This document shows positions 1-12,666 of a DNA stretch of 42,111 nucleotides, one piece after another. The position numbers were made by a program, and so were the translations under genes. This DNA comes from Liolophura sinensis (lineage: Eukaryota > Mollusca > Polyplacophora > Chitonida > Chitonidae). A model generated the notes under the pieces. That model was not told the origin of the DNA. It was given only the letters and a program-made list of their open reading frames with translations, and did not search any database. The stretch lies in assembly GCF_032854445.1 (NCBI RefSeq), contig NC_088305.1, positions 13,645,606-13,687,716 on the forward strand. The letters are read 5' to 3'. The first letter of the stretch is position 1; every line of letters begins with the position of its first letter.

Positions 1-399
1 ACTGTGGTGTGGTATTATAGAACCATTATCATTCCATTCCATCTAATATTCATTCACATACTCTTATTCTGTATATGTGCGTGGAAATTCAAAAGTCTGA
101 TAGATAGGGTTTAAAAATTATGCTGTTAAGAAGTATTGATACATACATTTTTGATTTTAAAATCTCTTTATTTTTCAAGAATGTGACTGAAATGTATTGA
201 TAGGAAAAATTGCCAGCCAGCAGTTTCATTACCTTGTTTGTCTAGCAGTGTGTCAAAAACCTGGTTGCTGATTTCAAGAAGTGAGCCTTTACATTAACTC
301 TCTAGGGCTACATAGGGTTTAACTGAAAAACATCATTTTAATATCATATCATACTCAGTTGCAGTCATTATTTTTTAAAATTGTAACTTCTGAAGACTT

Positions 400-618
400 C
401 TGTAATTCTTCAGCATTTTCACATGTCTGCAGGATGTTTAGTTAAGTAAATTCTAAAGGGCATTATCTGTGTAGACTGATCAAATTATCCTTTGTGTGAA
501 GCCCAGGACTTGGCCAACCCAACCAATGTAGGTTTTGTCTCCAAAATCTAGTTACAAATGTGCAGAAATTGCTGTGAAAGTTACTACAAAAAGTGGAGGA
601 ATTAGGGTACATGTAGGT
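400..618 (+). repeat. Dispersed ~230-bp repeat D, copy 1
   Basis: It starts CTGTAATTCTTCAGCATTTT, passes GCCCAGGACTTGGCCAACCC and GTTTTGTCTCCAAAATCTAG, and ends GGAGGAATTAGGGTAC. It is collinear with copies at 5425, 16128 and 23283. Non-coding, with no tRNA-like head or A-rich tail. Confidence 0.85.
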
Positions 619-675
619 AAAACAGTGTAGACCTACCTCATCATGGTACATGTTATATTCCACAGGGGAGAACAG

Positions 676-783
676 TGATCAGCATGTTCGTGTGTCCGTT
701 TGTCAGCTATAGATCTGTCTGTATTATCATTGATCAGCATGTTCGTGTGTCCGTTGTCCAGCTATAGATCTGTCTGTATTAAC
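676..783 (+). repeat. 55-bp direct duplication
   Basis: GATCAGCATGTTCGTGTGTC starts at 677 and again at 732, and both copies continue to AGCTATAGATCTGTCTGTAT. Two copies only, with small differences (TTTGTCAG versus TTGTCCAG). Confidence 0.9.
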
Positions 784-1613
784 ATTATCTTTATTAATGC
801 ATTTTATGCTACTGCGTCTATAAGATTTTTGTGAAATTTTGTGCATGCAGTAAGGATGATAAATTTCAGTCTGATAATTGCATCAATTATTAAGAGTTAT
901 CACCCTTTGGAGACATTATTAGTCTGGATTCAAGGAGAGAAGATCCTTGCTGTTTTTAACCAGTTTGATGAAACTTAATTTGGCAGAATTGTTGGGCTTT
1001 CATGAGATGTGTATGAGTTTTTTGGTTCCATTCAGGAATTATTTTCCAAACTTCTCCATGTTGGTAAATAGAATATGGATATGGAACTCCTCTTAGAAGT
1101 GAATCCTAAACAGTGATGGATGACATCTCTGACATCATGATTGACTATAGCACAGGACCAGGGGACTCACCATCTTTGGATGGCTCTGGCCAGCCCATGA
1201 GTTTGGCTCTAATTGCTTTACTAATTACAGTTAGTCCCTTGATTTACTTTGTGGCCGTTGATTTCCTATTTAACCCTTGATTTTCTGTTTAACCCTTGTT
1301 GTCTGCTATCGCACCCCTGATTTACTTTACAGTGCCATAGTTAATTGGTCCTGCAGAACTAAAGGTGGACTATACATGTACGTGAATCTGTTCTGTGTAG
1401 GGCCATGATGAGACAGTTTTATCCAGCTATTCTATAGCATCATGCCACTCTGTTTGGAGTGTAACAGAGTCAGCAGAAGTACAATTAGCCTGGCTAGCTA
1501 GTACTGTTGTGCCAGGTGCATGCAGTATTGTCTGGTGGTGTTGGGGGATTTATACTCTGGCTTTTAATGCCCAGTAGCTGTAATATAATACAGTCCTTCA
1601 TAAGGTATGAGTA

Positions 1614-1642
1614 GTGGGGTGGGGTGGGGTGGTGGGTCTGGT
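1614..1642 (+). repeat. GGGGT-rich short tandem repeat
   Basis: The G-rich run GTGGGGTGGGGTGGGGTGG continues with TGGGTC. It is a short simple repeat with enough G-runs to form a quadruplex in principle. Confidence 0.75.
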
Positions 1643-2462
1643 TTGTTGCTTAACCACAGTCAATCAAATCGAGGCAATGCTTATATGAATGATTTTGTAG
1701 GCTCAAATCCAGCATTAGCTGGTTAGACTGAAGCTCTACAGGTATTTCAGAAGGTATTTCAGTGGTTAATTATTCAGGACACTTTTTTTTAGAAATCTTG
1801 AACATCCTGCTTTCGAGTGAAATGTGTTTTTGTCAGGTGCTGACGTCAGGTGCTTAAAGGTGCTGTCTTCTCCTTTAGCCACCGGGCTATTATGTACTGT
1901 TTATATATATATGCCGCCTTTATGACAGCATAATACTTAGAGGACCCCGGAGCATCAGATAATAAAACATTGTCTTTAATAGCATTATTCCTAATCATAG
2001 ATTTGATTTGGGGGGGCAAATTGCTAATTTTGTCATGAAAATTTACGTAATGCAACGTAAATACGTAATTTACGTAAATGAGTATTAAAATAAAAATGCC
2101 TGTCACACATTTAGCGCAGTAATTTACTTTAAAGTTAATATTGATTAAGCCTGGCTTCAGTCTTAAGACAGTTTCATAAGGAAGAAAGGTCACCTGTATG
2201 ATACTGTGATTTATACATGTAGTCTAACTACTATTGTGGAGTCAGTCATTCAGTCAATCAGTCAGTCAGTTGTGTACATTGTCTGTCTAAAACAACTCGA
2301 ACACGTCATGAGACGGACAGGTTATATTCAAGGAAGTACTGATAATGATCAGCGTAAGGCCACCATGGTCTGAATAATCTGCTCACCTGCTTAAGTAGAA
2401 ACACGTGAATTTGGCCTGGATACATGATACCTGAATGAATAGACGCCCGGATGTTACCTGTA

Positions 2463-2688
2463 TTTATTTATTTATTTATTTGATTGGTGTTTTTACGCCG
2501 TACTCAAGAATATTTCACTACATGACGGTGGCCAGCATTATGGTGGGAGGAAACCGGGCAAAGACCAGGGAAAATCCACGACCATCCGCAGGTTGCTGAC
2601 AGACCTTCTGATGTACGGCTGGAGAGGAAGCCAGCATGAGCTGGACTTGAACTCCAGCACGACCCGCATTGGTGAGAGGCTCCTTACG
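2463..2688 (-). mobile_element. SINE family A (tRNA-headed), 5'-truncated, with target-site duplication
   Basis: On the + strand it begins with the complement of the tail (TTTATTTATTTGATTGGTG) and runs to GCATTGGTGAGAGGCTCC, so the insertion is antisense to the gene. It is flanked by a perfect 14-bp duplication GGATGTTACCTGTA at 2449-2462 and 2689-2702. The first part of the tRNA-like head (A box) is missing. Confidence 0.93.
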
Positions 2689-3161
2689 GGATGTTACCTG
2701 TAACTCAGACGTATACATTGCATTATCAGGGAAGGGTATCACATCAAAACTTCTATTTTCAGAATGTACATGTCAAATCTTCAGACAGTTTTCATGCATG
2801 TGACCATAAATAGTACAGCTCTTTTTAAACACATGTGCATCAGATAGATTAAGTTTAAAAATATTTTGACATCTCAGACGCAGATTATTCTGAAATGAGA
2901 TCACCTGGAATGTCTGAACATGATTAGGTGGATTGATTTGATATAAAAGTAAACAGGTGAAAAAATCAAGGGTACATACAGTAACTATAATAAGTGAATT
3001 TTTTATTCTTCAGCTCTGCATTGAATTAAAAAAAAAAGCAACATTACATATAATGTAACATAAATTCCACTATATGTAGTAAGAAATAGCAGCTTTTATG
3101 TTCGGTCAACACGTAAATTCCCCCCCTCTCCCAAAATACACGCCTGCTTTATCTCCAGGCT

Positions 3162-3434
3162 GGTGGGCCTCCGTGGCTTAGTTGGTTAGTGCGCTAGCAC
3201 AGCATAATGACCCAGGAGTCTCTCACCAATGTGGTCTCTGTGAGTTCAAGTCCAGCTCATGCTGGCTTCCCCTCCGGCCAGAAGTGGAAGGTCTGTCAGT
3301 AACCTTCGGATGATCGTGGGTTTCCCCCGGGTTCTGCCCTGTTTCCTCCCACCATAATGCTTGCCGCCGGCGTATAAGTGAAATATTCTTGATTTCGGCG
3401 TGAAACACCAATCAAATAAATACATGTAAATAAA
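3162..3434 (+). mobile_element. SINE family A, near full length
   Basis: The head GGGCCTCCGTGGCTTAGTTG carries an A-box-like TGGCTTAGTTGG, and GTGAGTTCAAGTCC matches a B box. The body continues to AACACCAATCAAATAAATAC. Flanking duplications are TATCTCCAGGCT (3150-3161) and TATCTCCAAGCT (3435-3446). Confidence 0.94.
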
Positions 3435-4560
3435 TATCTCCAAGCTTCATGGACTCCAATTGGTCCTTGCTCACCAGTGTAATGTTTGAAGGATATACAT
3501 GTACTGTTTGGGTTGCAGTGGGATTTGAACTCAGATCTCCCACAGTTGCATTGGAGCTTACCATCTCTGCAAATTTGGGCAAATTCCCACTAGCTATGAA
3601 CTGCTGGTATAAGCATTGGAAAGTTGCTCCCCGATACACATTTTTTATGTGTATATGAAAACAGTATGTACATGTATGTACATTGTAACCTGTTTTTTTT
3701 TGTAAACATACTGTAGGAGTATTACTGGTTTTAAGCAGCTTTCCTTGTTAACTGTGTACACTGTAATGTGTAAGGCAAGCATTAAATGCATTATTACAAA
3801 CAACGTGCTTTTAGCTGTACATCTGTATGTAGACAAACGTCATGGTAATATCACGTCACAATAAATATATGTGATTATTATTTGGCCAATATCGATTTGC
3901 ACAAAGTGGTCAGTGTCAAGTCAACAGGACTTTGTTTTTTGTTTTTTTTTTGATAAGTAGACCAACAAAGTGTACATGTGCAATGTAACTTGGACATGCA
4001 GTGTGCATGACAGTTACAGATGAACTGTACATGAGCACTGATGACTGTGACTCTATGTATGGTCTGAGTATATCAGAATGTAGGTACATCTATAATGTAA
4101 TTGAATGTCCTAGTTCAAATTGCGCATATACCTATTTATGTGTACATGAAGTACCTACATGTGTACACTGAAACACATGGTATTAAATGTGTGCAGAGAA
4201 GCAACCTATGTCAATCATCAGAGCCCATATCTCCCATCAGTGGTAACAGAACCTTGCCAATTTCTCCCCCCTCAATAACCACATTTCCCAGGGGACTAGA
4301 TAAGTGCTCTCATTTATTGTGTCAATCAGCACCAAGAATTTTCCCTAGGGGGTGCCAGCTGATCAAAATTCTGCTCCTATGCCCCCTCTCTCCCAAATTC
4401 AGTACTGTCTCACCCTGGCAGAATGCCAGCTGGCACAGTTCATCTTATCCTGTCTGTATGGATGCAATTCTTGCTGATCACAGCAATAATTGCTCTCTGG
4501 ACTGCACTATGAATATTTTAACTCGTTTTCGCCTGTAAAACCACAATAGCTGAAGATCAA

Positions 4561-4578
4561 CCCCCCCCCCCCCCCCCC
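4561..4578 (+). repeat. Poly-C tract
   Basis: Eighteen consecutive C bases between GATCAA and ATTGAG. The exact length is unreliable in assemblies. Confidence 0.9.
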
Positions 4579-4769
4579 ATTGAGCTCTGTTTATTGATAC
4601 CAAATACAAAAACTGAACATATTGGAACTATCCAGTGTCGCTTCAATAAAATGGTACATGTAGCAATGTGGACAGCATTGTCTGCTTCAAGCTTGTGGAT
4701 GTCTCTAATGTTATAGACATTGTTGTGGAGCGGATCATATTACAGTGGTTAATCATACATCATGTACAT

Positions 4770-4928
4770 GAAGGTGATGCTGGCCTTTCAGGTGCTAGGA
4801 CACACGAGGTATGAGTTCAAACCCGGCTGTGGGAATTTGTAGATTACCCCCACCAATTTTTTTGCTTCTTGTGCCATTAGTAAACATTTTTTGAATATGG
4901 TGTTGAACAACAATCAAATAAATATACA
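4770..4928 (+). mobile_element. Second SINE type sharing the family A 3' tail
   Basis: A B-box-like GTATGAGTTCAAACCCGG is followed by a body unlike family A, and the end GAACAACAATCAAATAAATA matches the family A tail pattern. The A box is unclear. A shared tail suggests use of the same LINE partner (inference). Confidence 0.65.
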
Positions 4929-5046
4929 ATTAATTGCTCATGTACGTGTAGGTCTATATGATACTTTGATTTAAAAGACCATTAAGAATGCCCACATGTT
5001 GAATTTGTAAGGTTTTAGAAAATGAGTTGTGCAGGTATATTGACAT

Positions 5047-5266
5047 ACTTGATAGGTGTTTTATAATAGAATGGTGGCCAGCATTATGGTGGAGGAAACC
5101 GGTCACAGCCAGGGGGAAACCCATGACAATCTGCAGGTTGCTGCCAGAATCTCCCATATACGGCTGGAGAGGAAGCCAGCATGAGCTGGACTTGAACTCA
5201 CAGCCACCACATTGGTGAGAGGCTTCTGGGTCATTATGCTTGAGCTAGCGTGCTGACCAACTGAGC
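5047..5266 (-). mobile_element. SINE family A, old copy
   Basis: It runs from a degraded tail region (GATAGGTGTTTTATAATAGA) through GGCCAGCATTATGGTGGAGG to the head complement ACCAACTGAGCA. The T-rich tail is lost and there are many substitutions, so it is an older insertion. Confidence 0.88.
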
Positions 5267-5424
5267 AGCAAGTACATGTGTAGTGAAGACCCAGTGTGTA
5301 CCACAGAGAACATGTAGTGTACATGTATGCTTACTGAATCACACTGCTTGCCTTCTTGCAGACAGAGATCCTTACATTTTAAACGACCGTGATATTTCCA
5401 CGAAGGAATTCTAAGACAGCTTAT

Positions 5425-5646
5425 ATACCCTAATTCCACAACCTTTTCCCATTGGAAAGAACAACTTTCACTGCAATTTATGCACATTTTTAATTGATTT
5501 TGGACACAAAACTACATTTTTGGATTGGCTAGTGTTACGTTTTTGTAAAAAGTATATTCTTATGAGTCAGCACAGAATAATACCTTCAGAATATGCTTGA
5601 TTAAACACCTAGCAAACAGGTGAAAAGTTGAAGAATTACAGTAATG
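5425..5646 (-). repeat. Dispersed repeat D, copy 2 (inverted)
   Basis: The + strand shows TACCCTAATTCCACAACC at the left and GTTGAAGAATTACAGTAATG at the right, so the copy is reversed relative to the others. It is collinear over its full length, including the AAAACTACATTTTTGGATTG segment. Confidence 0.85.
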
Positions 5647-5823
5647 AAAAGGAAGATCTGTTTATACGCCCTTTTTAACAAAAGTGGTGGCGAGGGTGGT
5701 ACACTGAAAATCATCTGAAATGTCTCTCTGTCATTCTGTACATGTAACATGATGATGCTTTTTATGTGCATGTCCACATTCTAGCTTGCTATTGTTTGAT
5801 TTCTCCCTTGTCTGCATTGCACA

Positions 5824-5980
5824 GCCGTACGTGGAAAGGTCCCCCAGCAACCTGCTGATGGTCGGAGGTCCCCCCCCCCAGGCCGTGCCCGGTTTCCTCC
5901 CACCATAATGCTGGCTGCCATCATATAAGTGAAATATTCTTGAGTACGACGTAAAACACCAATCAAATAAATAAATAAAT
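5824..5980 (+). mobile_element. SINE family A, 5'-truncated
   Basis: It starts in the middle domain (GCCGTACGTGGAAAGGTC) and ends AACACCAATCAAATAAATAA. An internal C-run is expanded. There is no tRNA-like head. Confidence 0.9.
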
Positions 5981-6475
5981 TTTCTATTGCAGTATTTTTG
6001 CTAAGACTGCCTCTAATACTGAGGTGAAACCATCAATATCCGAAAAAACTTTCATCCCATCCTTAACTATACATATTGGTGATTAGCTTTTGATGAATAA
6101 TGTGTTCTTGCCATATGTGACATTTTTACCATTTGTTCCCTGTTATCTTCTCAAAGAAATGAACCGCTCAGAGGTGAGGTGTACATGATGTAGATAATCG
6201 AATATACACCAGTGACAGTTCACGATCCACTTCCCATCCAATCTTGTGATCTTCACCCAGACAGCAGACACGTAGCAGACTAAGAGCAGATTGTTTTCTG
6301 CTATCTGCTGAACTGTAATCAAGCAGTTACAGTGTAGCAGGCTGCTCTGTGGCTTACAGGATTCTCCCAGTTCTACAAAGTCACGATTCTTTTAATCATC
6401 ATTTTCTATAGCGTTTTCTTGCACCATGTCTACATGGAATGATAGTGCACAGCCCACAACCCTCATTGTCCAATT

Positions 6476-6746
6476 GGGGCCTCCGTGGCTCAGTTGGTTA
6501 GTGCGCTAGCGCAGCGTAATGACCCAGGAGCCTCGCACCAATGCGGTCGCCGTGAGTTCAAGTCCATCTTACGCTGGCTTCCTCTTCGGCTGTACGTGGG
6601 AAGGTCTGTCAGCAGCCTACGGATGGTCGTGGATTTCCCCCCTTGCTTTGCCCTGTTTTCTCACACCATAATGCTTGCCGCCGTAGTATAAGTGAAATAT
6701 TCTTGAGTACGGCGTAAAACACCGATCAAATAAATAAATAAATAAA
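6476..6746 (+). mobile_element. SINE family A, full length
   Basis: The complete head GGGGCCTCCGTGGCTCAGTT has an A box (TGGCTCAGTTGG) and a B box (GTGAGTTCAAGTCC), and the element ends in (AAAT)n. A 13-bp duplication TCATTGTCCAATT flanks it at 6463-6475 and 6747-6759. This is one of the best preserved copies. Confidence 0.96.
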
Positions 6747-8230
6747 TCATTGTCCAATTATTGGGTCATTTTTCAGAATCAGTAGGACTGCGTTAGCTTC
6801 TGCTTTTTGGTCAATGTACGGTAATACCTAATTGAGATATATAGCCATTTATGGTTGAGCGAAAATGTTTGTGAGCCTTATAGTTGGTAGACAAGAGTTT
6901 GGGAATGACAAGATTTCCCCTTCACACCACAATCGATGGGGTAATGCCAATGCTTTCAGGTATTCAAATGCAGTGTTAACATGCCAAAACAACTAACGAA
7001 CAAAGTTTATCGTAAAAAAGGACATGTATGATTACATGTACATGGTATCCGTTTTTAAAGACAGTGTATGCGACTCATTTTCAATAGGGTTCTTAACTTA
7101 AAAGACAAATATTGGACAAATTTTATAACTTAAAGTGTGGTGGTTTTATACATTGTCTATGCACGACGATAAATGTACATATATTGTGATAAGTAACTCC
7201 CAAAATTTACCAACACACAGATTGACGGATCCGATTGTCACCACCATATACCATAACAGCAACCACATGTATCATGATACAGCAGTGGGATAAAAATAGG
7301 ACAATATTGTTGAAAATGTTATCGTATTGATTTTACCTGTTTTACAGTCATAGGGTGGCCTATCGTGATCTACATGTAGACTGAGTGCAGAATGTTTCTA
7401 GCCACTATCTCTTGAACATTTAGTTTGCTTGTTTGATTCCAAAGTCATGCATGGCGTCAGGATATACGTTTAGGTCAAGAACCTTGGGGTCATACAAGTT
7501 TGGTGATTACCCCCAGGGCTCTTTGTCCATACATTTCTCTCTCTTCTGTACGTTGTTAGAACAGGGGAGGTTATATGCATGTACATGTGACCTCTATATC
7601 ACAAGCATTGCAGTGGGATCAAGGAATATACAGCCTATACAATGTACATGTACTTCATACCATAGTCTTTATTTTGATTGATATGGCCACAGGTGAGTTC
7701 AATGGTTAAGGTTGTTCAGTCACTAGCTCCTCTCATTATTCTTGATGCCCTCGTAGCAGTAAGCAATCAGTGGTTTCCTAATTCTTGTGTGCATAGTCTT
7801 ACATGAAGTCCATAGGTGATCACTTGCCTTCCACTTTACATGCACAGCGTATATCAGTTACTAGTATGTCACACAATGGGAATGTTTGCCAGTACCATGC
7901 CAGTGGCTTAATGTGGTTTAATTATTCAGGACTGCATTTACCTCCACACATAAAACTCGATGTCGTCATATATTTATTTATTTTGGTTTACTTTATTTAT
8001 AAGGATATTTTGGAGCCTGGCTTTGAACAGCAAGATGCCTGTAATTTGTAATACCTATTTTCAGTCTCTGGTAACTTCTAAAGGGGTACATCTTCCGGCA
8101 CAATGGAGACTCAGGTCCAAGCTGGAAAGACCATCGTTCTCTCAGGTTCTACCCCCAAATTGTCATCACAAACAGAACAAGGGCAGACTCAATAACACTG
8201 CCTAAGATGCATAATTTAAATGTGTACGCG

Positions 8231-8469
8231 TATGGCCAAGGGATTAGCACTCCAGTGCATCGCAGTGACCCTGAAACCTCTCACCTATTCGGTCGCTGTC
8301 AGTTCAAGTCCATACGTGGGAAGGTCTCTCAGCAACCTTTGGTTGGTCGTGGGTTTCGCCCGTGCTCTGCCCAGTTTCCTTCCACCATAAATGCTGGCCA
8401 CTGTCATGTAAGTGAAATATTCTTGGGTACAATGTAATACTAAAACACCAATCAAATGAATACATGTAA
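8231..8469 (+). mobile_element. SINE family A, diverged with internal deletion
   Basis: The head is degraded (TATGGCCAAGGGATTAGCAC) but keeps CAGTTCAAGTCC. The piece between the B box and the middle domain (AGCTCATGCTGGCTTCC) is missing. It ends CACCAATCAAATGAATAC. Confidence 0.87.
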
Positions 8470-9116
8470 ATGTACAGTATGCGTCGTGCGTTGTCTATCG
8501 TGCATCATGTATAATTAACACAGCACTACTTCCCATGTCCTATTCAGAGTTTTGGCCTCAGATATGTGTACCTGTACGTGAAGCAAGGTGTGATATCAGT
8601 ATAACCACCCAGACTTGAGGTACATGTACCACATGGAATCGCGTACCTAAATGTCCAATACAATATTCATGTCCTTGCACAGTGTAGCATGGGCAAATCG
8701 TTGTGTACACTATATGTATATACAGGCATATGGCTGCTATAAATGAGAGTACAGTAGTACATCTACCCAAGCAGGCTACCCAAGGCATTCTGTATCTGGT
8801 GCATATATGATATAGGAGGGAATTAGTTAGCTGACAGGAAGTGCAAGAGACGCGCCCATGATGACTGATATTAGTACCTATCTGTGGCCTTCATTAACAG
8901 AGCATAATTGATATGCCTTTCCAGATGGCTGATATAAATGTATGTGATGTGTGGAGGCTGAAGTGCCCCAGAGATGCCTCCTTATTTAGAGGTCCAACTG
9001 CCTTGTTTCGTTTCCATATTAGAGAGCAATCATGCAGTTAAGTTAATATGCCGTTATAAGTGAATATTGACTGGTTGAGACGATCAGCCCTTTAGTATGG
9101 AGACCAAGGGCTGCAA

Positions 9117-10415
9117 TACAGCTCTTGAACAATGAGGTCACACTCTGGATCCAGTTGTCGCACAGTAGGGTCACAGACTGGGTCCAGCTGTTGAACAGAG
9201 GGGTCATAGACTGTATCCAGCTCTTGAATAGTGGTTTCGTAGGCTGAAACAAGATATTGAACAATGGGGTCACAGACTGAAACAAGATATTGAACAAAGG
9301 GGTCACAGACTAGGTCCAGCTCTTGAACAATGGGGTCACTGACTGGATCCAGTTTTGAACAATGGGGTTATAGACTGGATCCAGCTCTTGAACAATGGGG
9401 TCACAGACTGGATCCAGCTCTTGAACAGTGAGGTCATAGACTGGATCCAGCTCTTGAACAATGGGGTTGTAGACTGGTTCCAGCTCTTGAACAGTGGAGT
9501 CACACACTGGATCCAGCTCTTGAACAGTGGAGTCACAGACTGGATCCAGGTCTTGAACAGTGGGGTCATAGGCTGAAACAAGACATTGAACAGTGGGGCC
9601 ACAGACTGGGCCCAGCTTTGGAATAGTGAGGTTATAGACTGGATCCAGCTCTTGAACATTGGGGTCACAGACTGGATCCAACCCTTGAACAGTGGGGTCA
9701 TAGACTGTATCCAGCTCTGGAATATTGGTGTCATAGGCTGAAACAAGATATTGAACAAAGGGGTCATAGACTGGACCAAGTTCTTAAACAGTGGAGTCAT
9801 AGACTGAAACAAGATATTGAATAATGGGGTTTGCAGACTGGATTCAGCTCTTAAACAATGAGGTCACACTCTGGATCCAGTTGTCGCACAGTAGGGTCAC
9901 AGACTGGATCCAGCTGTTGAACAGAGGGGTCATAGACCCGATCCAGCTCTTGAATAGTGGTATCATAGGCTGAAACAAGATATTGAACAATGGGGTCACA
10001 GACTGAAACAAGATATTGAACAATGGGGTTATAGACTGGGTCCAGCTCTTGAACATTGGGGTCACAGACTAGATCCAGCTCTTGAATAGTGGGGTCATAG
10101 ACTGAATCCATCTCTTGAACAATGGGGTTATAGACTGGATCCAGCTCTTGAACAGTGGAGTCACAGACTGGATCCAGGTCGTGAACAGTGGGGTCATAGG
10201 CTGAAACAAGACATTGAACAGTGGGGCCACAGACTGGGCCCAGCTTTGGAATAGTGAGGTTATAGACTGGACCCAGGTCTTGCACAGTGGGGTCACAGAC
10301 TGGATCCAGCTCTTGAACAGTGGGGTTACAGACTGGATCCAACTCTTGAACAATGGTGTTTCAGACCAAATCCAGGTCATGAACAATGGGGTCACAGACT
10401 GGATCCAGCTCTTAA
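9117..10415 (+). repeat. 33-bp minisatellite, about 39 copies
   Basis: The unit is about GATCCAGCTCTTGAACAATG followed by GGGTCACAGACTG. A variant with GGCTGAAACAAGATATTGAA is interspersed. The block starting GCTCTTGAACAATGAGGTCA at 9121 recurs at 9847 (726 bp, 22 units). Another block (ACAGACTGGGCCCAGCTTTG) recurs at 9601 and 10229. The period is a multiple of three, so both strands show long open frames with an 11-residue repeat; these are judged non-coding. Confidence 0.96.
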
Positions 10416-11405
10416 TCAGTTCATTCATTCTGATTCAGCTGTAGCTTGATATTTACTGGTAAGTCAAAAGTCACTATACATGTAGGGTTATGAGGTACAT
10501 AATGCGGATTGGGATGGTTTTCTCCAAGCTTTCCAGTGAGAATGAAAATGAAATAAATAAACTAATACTGTACTGTACATTAGTGGATTGACCAACTTCA
10601 CAGCTTCAACAAAGATACAGGTGCTGTACAAGTTTAATTGTATCAGTGATTGGTAGATGAGTTCTGGAAATAGGCCTGCTCTGAATTACCTCCCTTGTTT
10701 CACGATTATGACTATGACATAAAGCTAGATGAGTTTTGGAGGTGGGAAACTACAAAAACTATCAAAGCATGCAGTTTTTGTACCAACAGTGACAAGTATT
10801 TTCAAGGCAACAGAATAAAAAAAAAACATTAGTCTTTGAGAATCGCAAGGAAGTTGTTGGAAGTTGTTGGAAGATCTTAAAGGAAGTTGTAGATCTTAAA
10901 TGAAGCTTAAAAGTTCTCCAAAGCGGTTTTCTATTGTGTTTTATTATTGCCAGGATTTTAAACATTACTCAGAATTTATTTTAAAAAAAAAAAATATATA
11001 TAATGCGTATCCTCGGCTTTCCAAATAAGTTTACAAAATTAAAATCTGTCTTGAAGCTAGATCTTATGCTGGTTTAATTCGAAAATTTAATTCAGCCATT
11101 TTCTGAGGCCCCACCTAACCACAGCGTACTCCAAAAAAGACACCTTTTAAACTGGAGAGTGACCTCAAAGGGGATCATTCCGTGCGCCCCTATTCATGTT
11201 CAATCTAAAAACAGACTTGTACTAAATTTCATTGCCAAATTTGTCAAATAAAACAGAAATCACTCAGGATGGATGGAACATGTGTCAGACTATTTTTGCA
11301 GGATTTCAGATGTTTTTGTGTTTATACATGTATGTCGGTGTTAGTATCTCTACCAGGTCTTTAGGGGGTAATTACTTGAAATGTTATGCATCTAAATTTA
11401 TTAGA

Positions 11406-11674
11406 TTTTTTTTTTTTTTTTTGATTGGTGTTTTACGCCGTACTCAAGAATATTTCACTTATACGACGGTGGCCAGCATTATGGTGGGTGGAAACCGGGC
11501 AGAGCCCGGGGGAAACCCATGACCATCTGCAGGTTGCTGGCAGACCTTCCCACGTACGGCCAGAGAGGAAGGCAGCATGGGCTGGTCTTAAACTCACAGC
11601 GACCGCATTGGTGAGAGGCTTCTGGGTCATTACGCTGCGCTAGTGCGCTAACTGACTGAGCCACGGAGGCCCCC
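11406..11674 (-). mobile_element. SINE family A, full length, antisense
   Basis: It runs from a T-run through GATTGGTGTTTTACGCCGTA to the complete head complement ACTGAGCCACGGAGGCCCCC. The 12-bp duplication AAATTTATTAGA lies at 11394-11405 and 11675-11686. Confidence 0.95.
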
Positions 11675-12080
11675 AAATTTATTAGACGTGAGAAAAGACA
11701 AAAATACCGACATTAATTGTCTTGCCCCTTTCTCCTGACAGCTGGTTGTACGTGAAGTTTGAGAAAACAAAAAACCAAGACTAGCCCATAAAAATTGAAT
11801 TATCTGCTTCAAAATAGTCCCATGCAGCAGTTAAACCACTTGGCTGTAATCTTGTCATCCTTTTGTTTAAAGGGCACCTGGAAGTAATTATTAGCAGTCA
11901 CATAGCAACGTTTCTCTTCAATCTGGTCCTTTCCTGAAATAGCAAGGTGTAAAAAAAAAAAAAAACCATAAAAAAGTACTGTAAATCACAATATCATTAG
12001 ACACAGTTGACATGTTGACAAGCGAAATCAACTATCTGTACATTTGCATTCAGATCACAAAAGCTATTTTGATGATTTCA

Positions 12081-12355
12081 GGGGCCTCCATGGCTCAGTT
12101 GGTTGGCGTGCCAGCGCAGCGTAATGATCCAGGAGCATCTCACCAATGCTGTCGCTGCGAGTTCAAGTCCAGCTCATGCTGGCTTCCTCTCCATCTGTGA
12201 GTGAGAAGGTCTGACAGCAACCTGCGGATGGTCGTGGGTTTCCTGCGGGTTCTGCCCAGTTTCCACCCCCATAATTCTTGCCGCCATCGAAAAAAGTGAA
12301 ACATTCTTGAGCATGGCGTAAAAAACCAATCAAATAAATAAATAAATAAAATAAA
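12081..12355 (+). mobile_element. SINE family A, full length
   Basis: The head is GGGGCCTCCATGGCTCAGTT, with the B box GCGAGTTCAAGTCC and tail (AAAT)n. The 12-bp duplication TTGATGATTTCA lies at 12069-12080 and 12356-12367. It sits about 300 bp left of the 57-bp array. Confidence 0.95.
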
Positions 12356-12390
12356 TTGATGATTTCATACATGTATTTATATAAATAAAC

Positions 12391-12450
12391 ACCCTAATTT
12401 TTCAACCTTTTTAACTGCCTCTGCAACCAATATTTTGAAACGCCCTGCGA
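12391..12450 (+). repeat. Dispersed repeat D, end fragment
   Basis: It reads ACCCTAATTTTTCAACCTTT, again like the left end of repeat D but with the CCCTAATT outer end seen at the right end of full copies. The match fades within about 60 bp. Confidence 0.5.
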
Positions 12451-12666
12451 CAACTATGGTGTAGAGAAATAATCATAGTTTAAGGAAGCTTGAATCTTCA
12501 TAGACACAAAATTGACGATTTACAAGACAAATAAGTAGATTAAATTTTGAGCCACTCTCATAGAGTCTCTGTATTTTTTGTTTAAACTTCAATACATTCG
12601 TGTGTACATGCACAAACTACAGGATATTCATCTTCACCCTTTCCCCATGATTTCACGCATTCCCTA

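Noticed and set aside
4101-4538. 145-codon + strand open frame
   Set aside because: Composition looks random (many Cys, Ser, Pro, His), no domain is recognised, there is no clear splice or promoter context, and it lies in a repeat-rich upstream region.
6476-6580. Genuine tRNA genes at the SINE heads
   Set aside because: A-box and B-box patterns are present, but the cloverleaf is decayed, the heads always continue into the SINE body, and target-site duplications mark them as retroposons.
9310-10428. Open frames with 11-residue repeats on both strands
   Set aside because: Explained by the 33-bp minisatellite.
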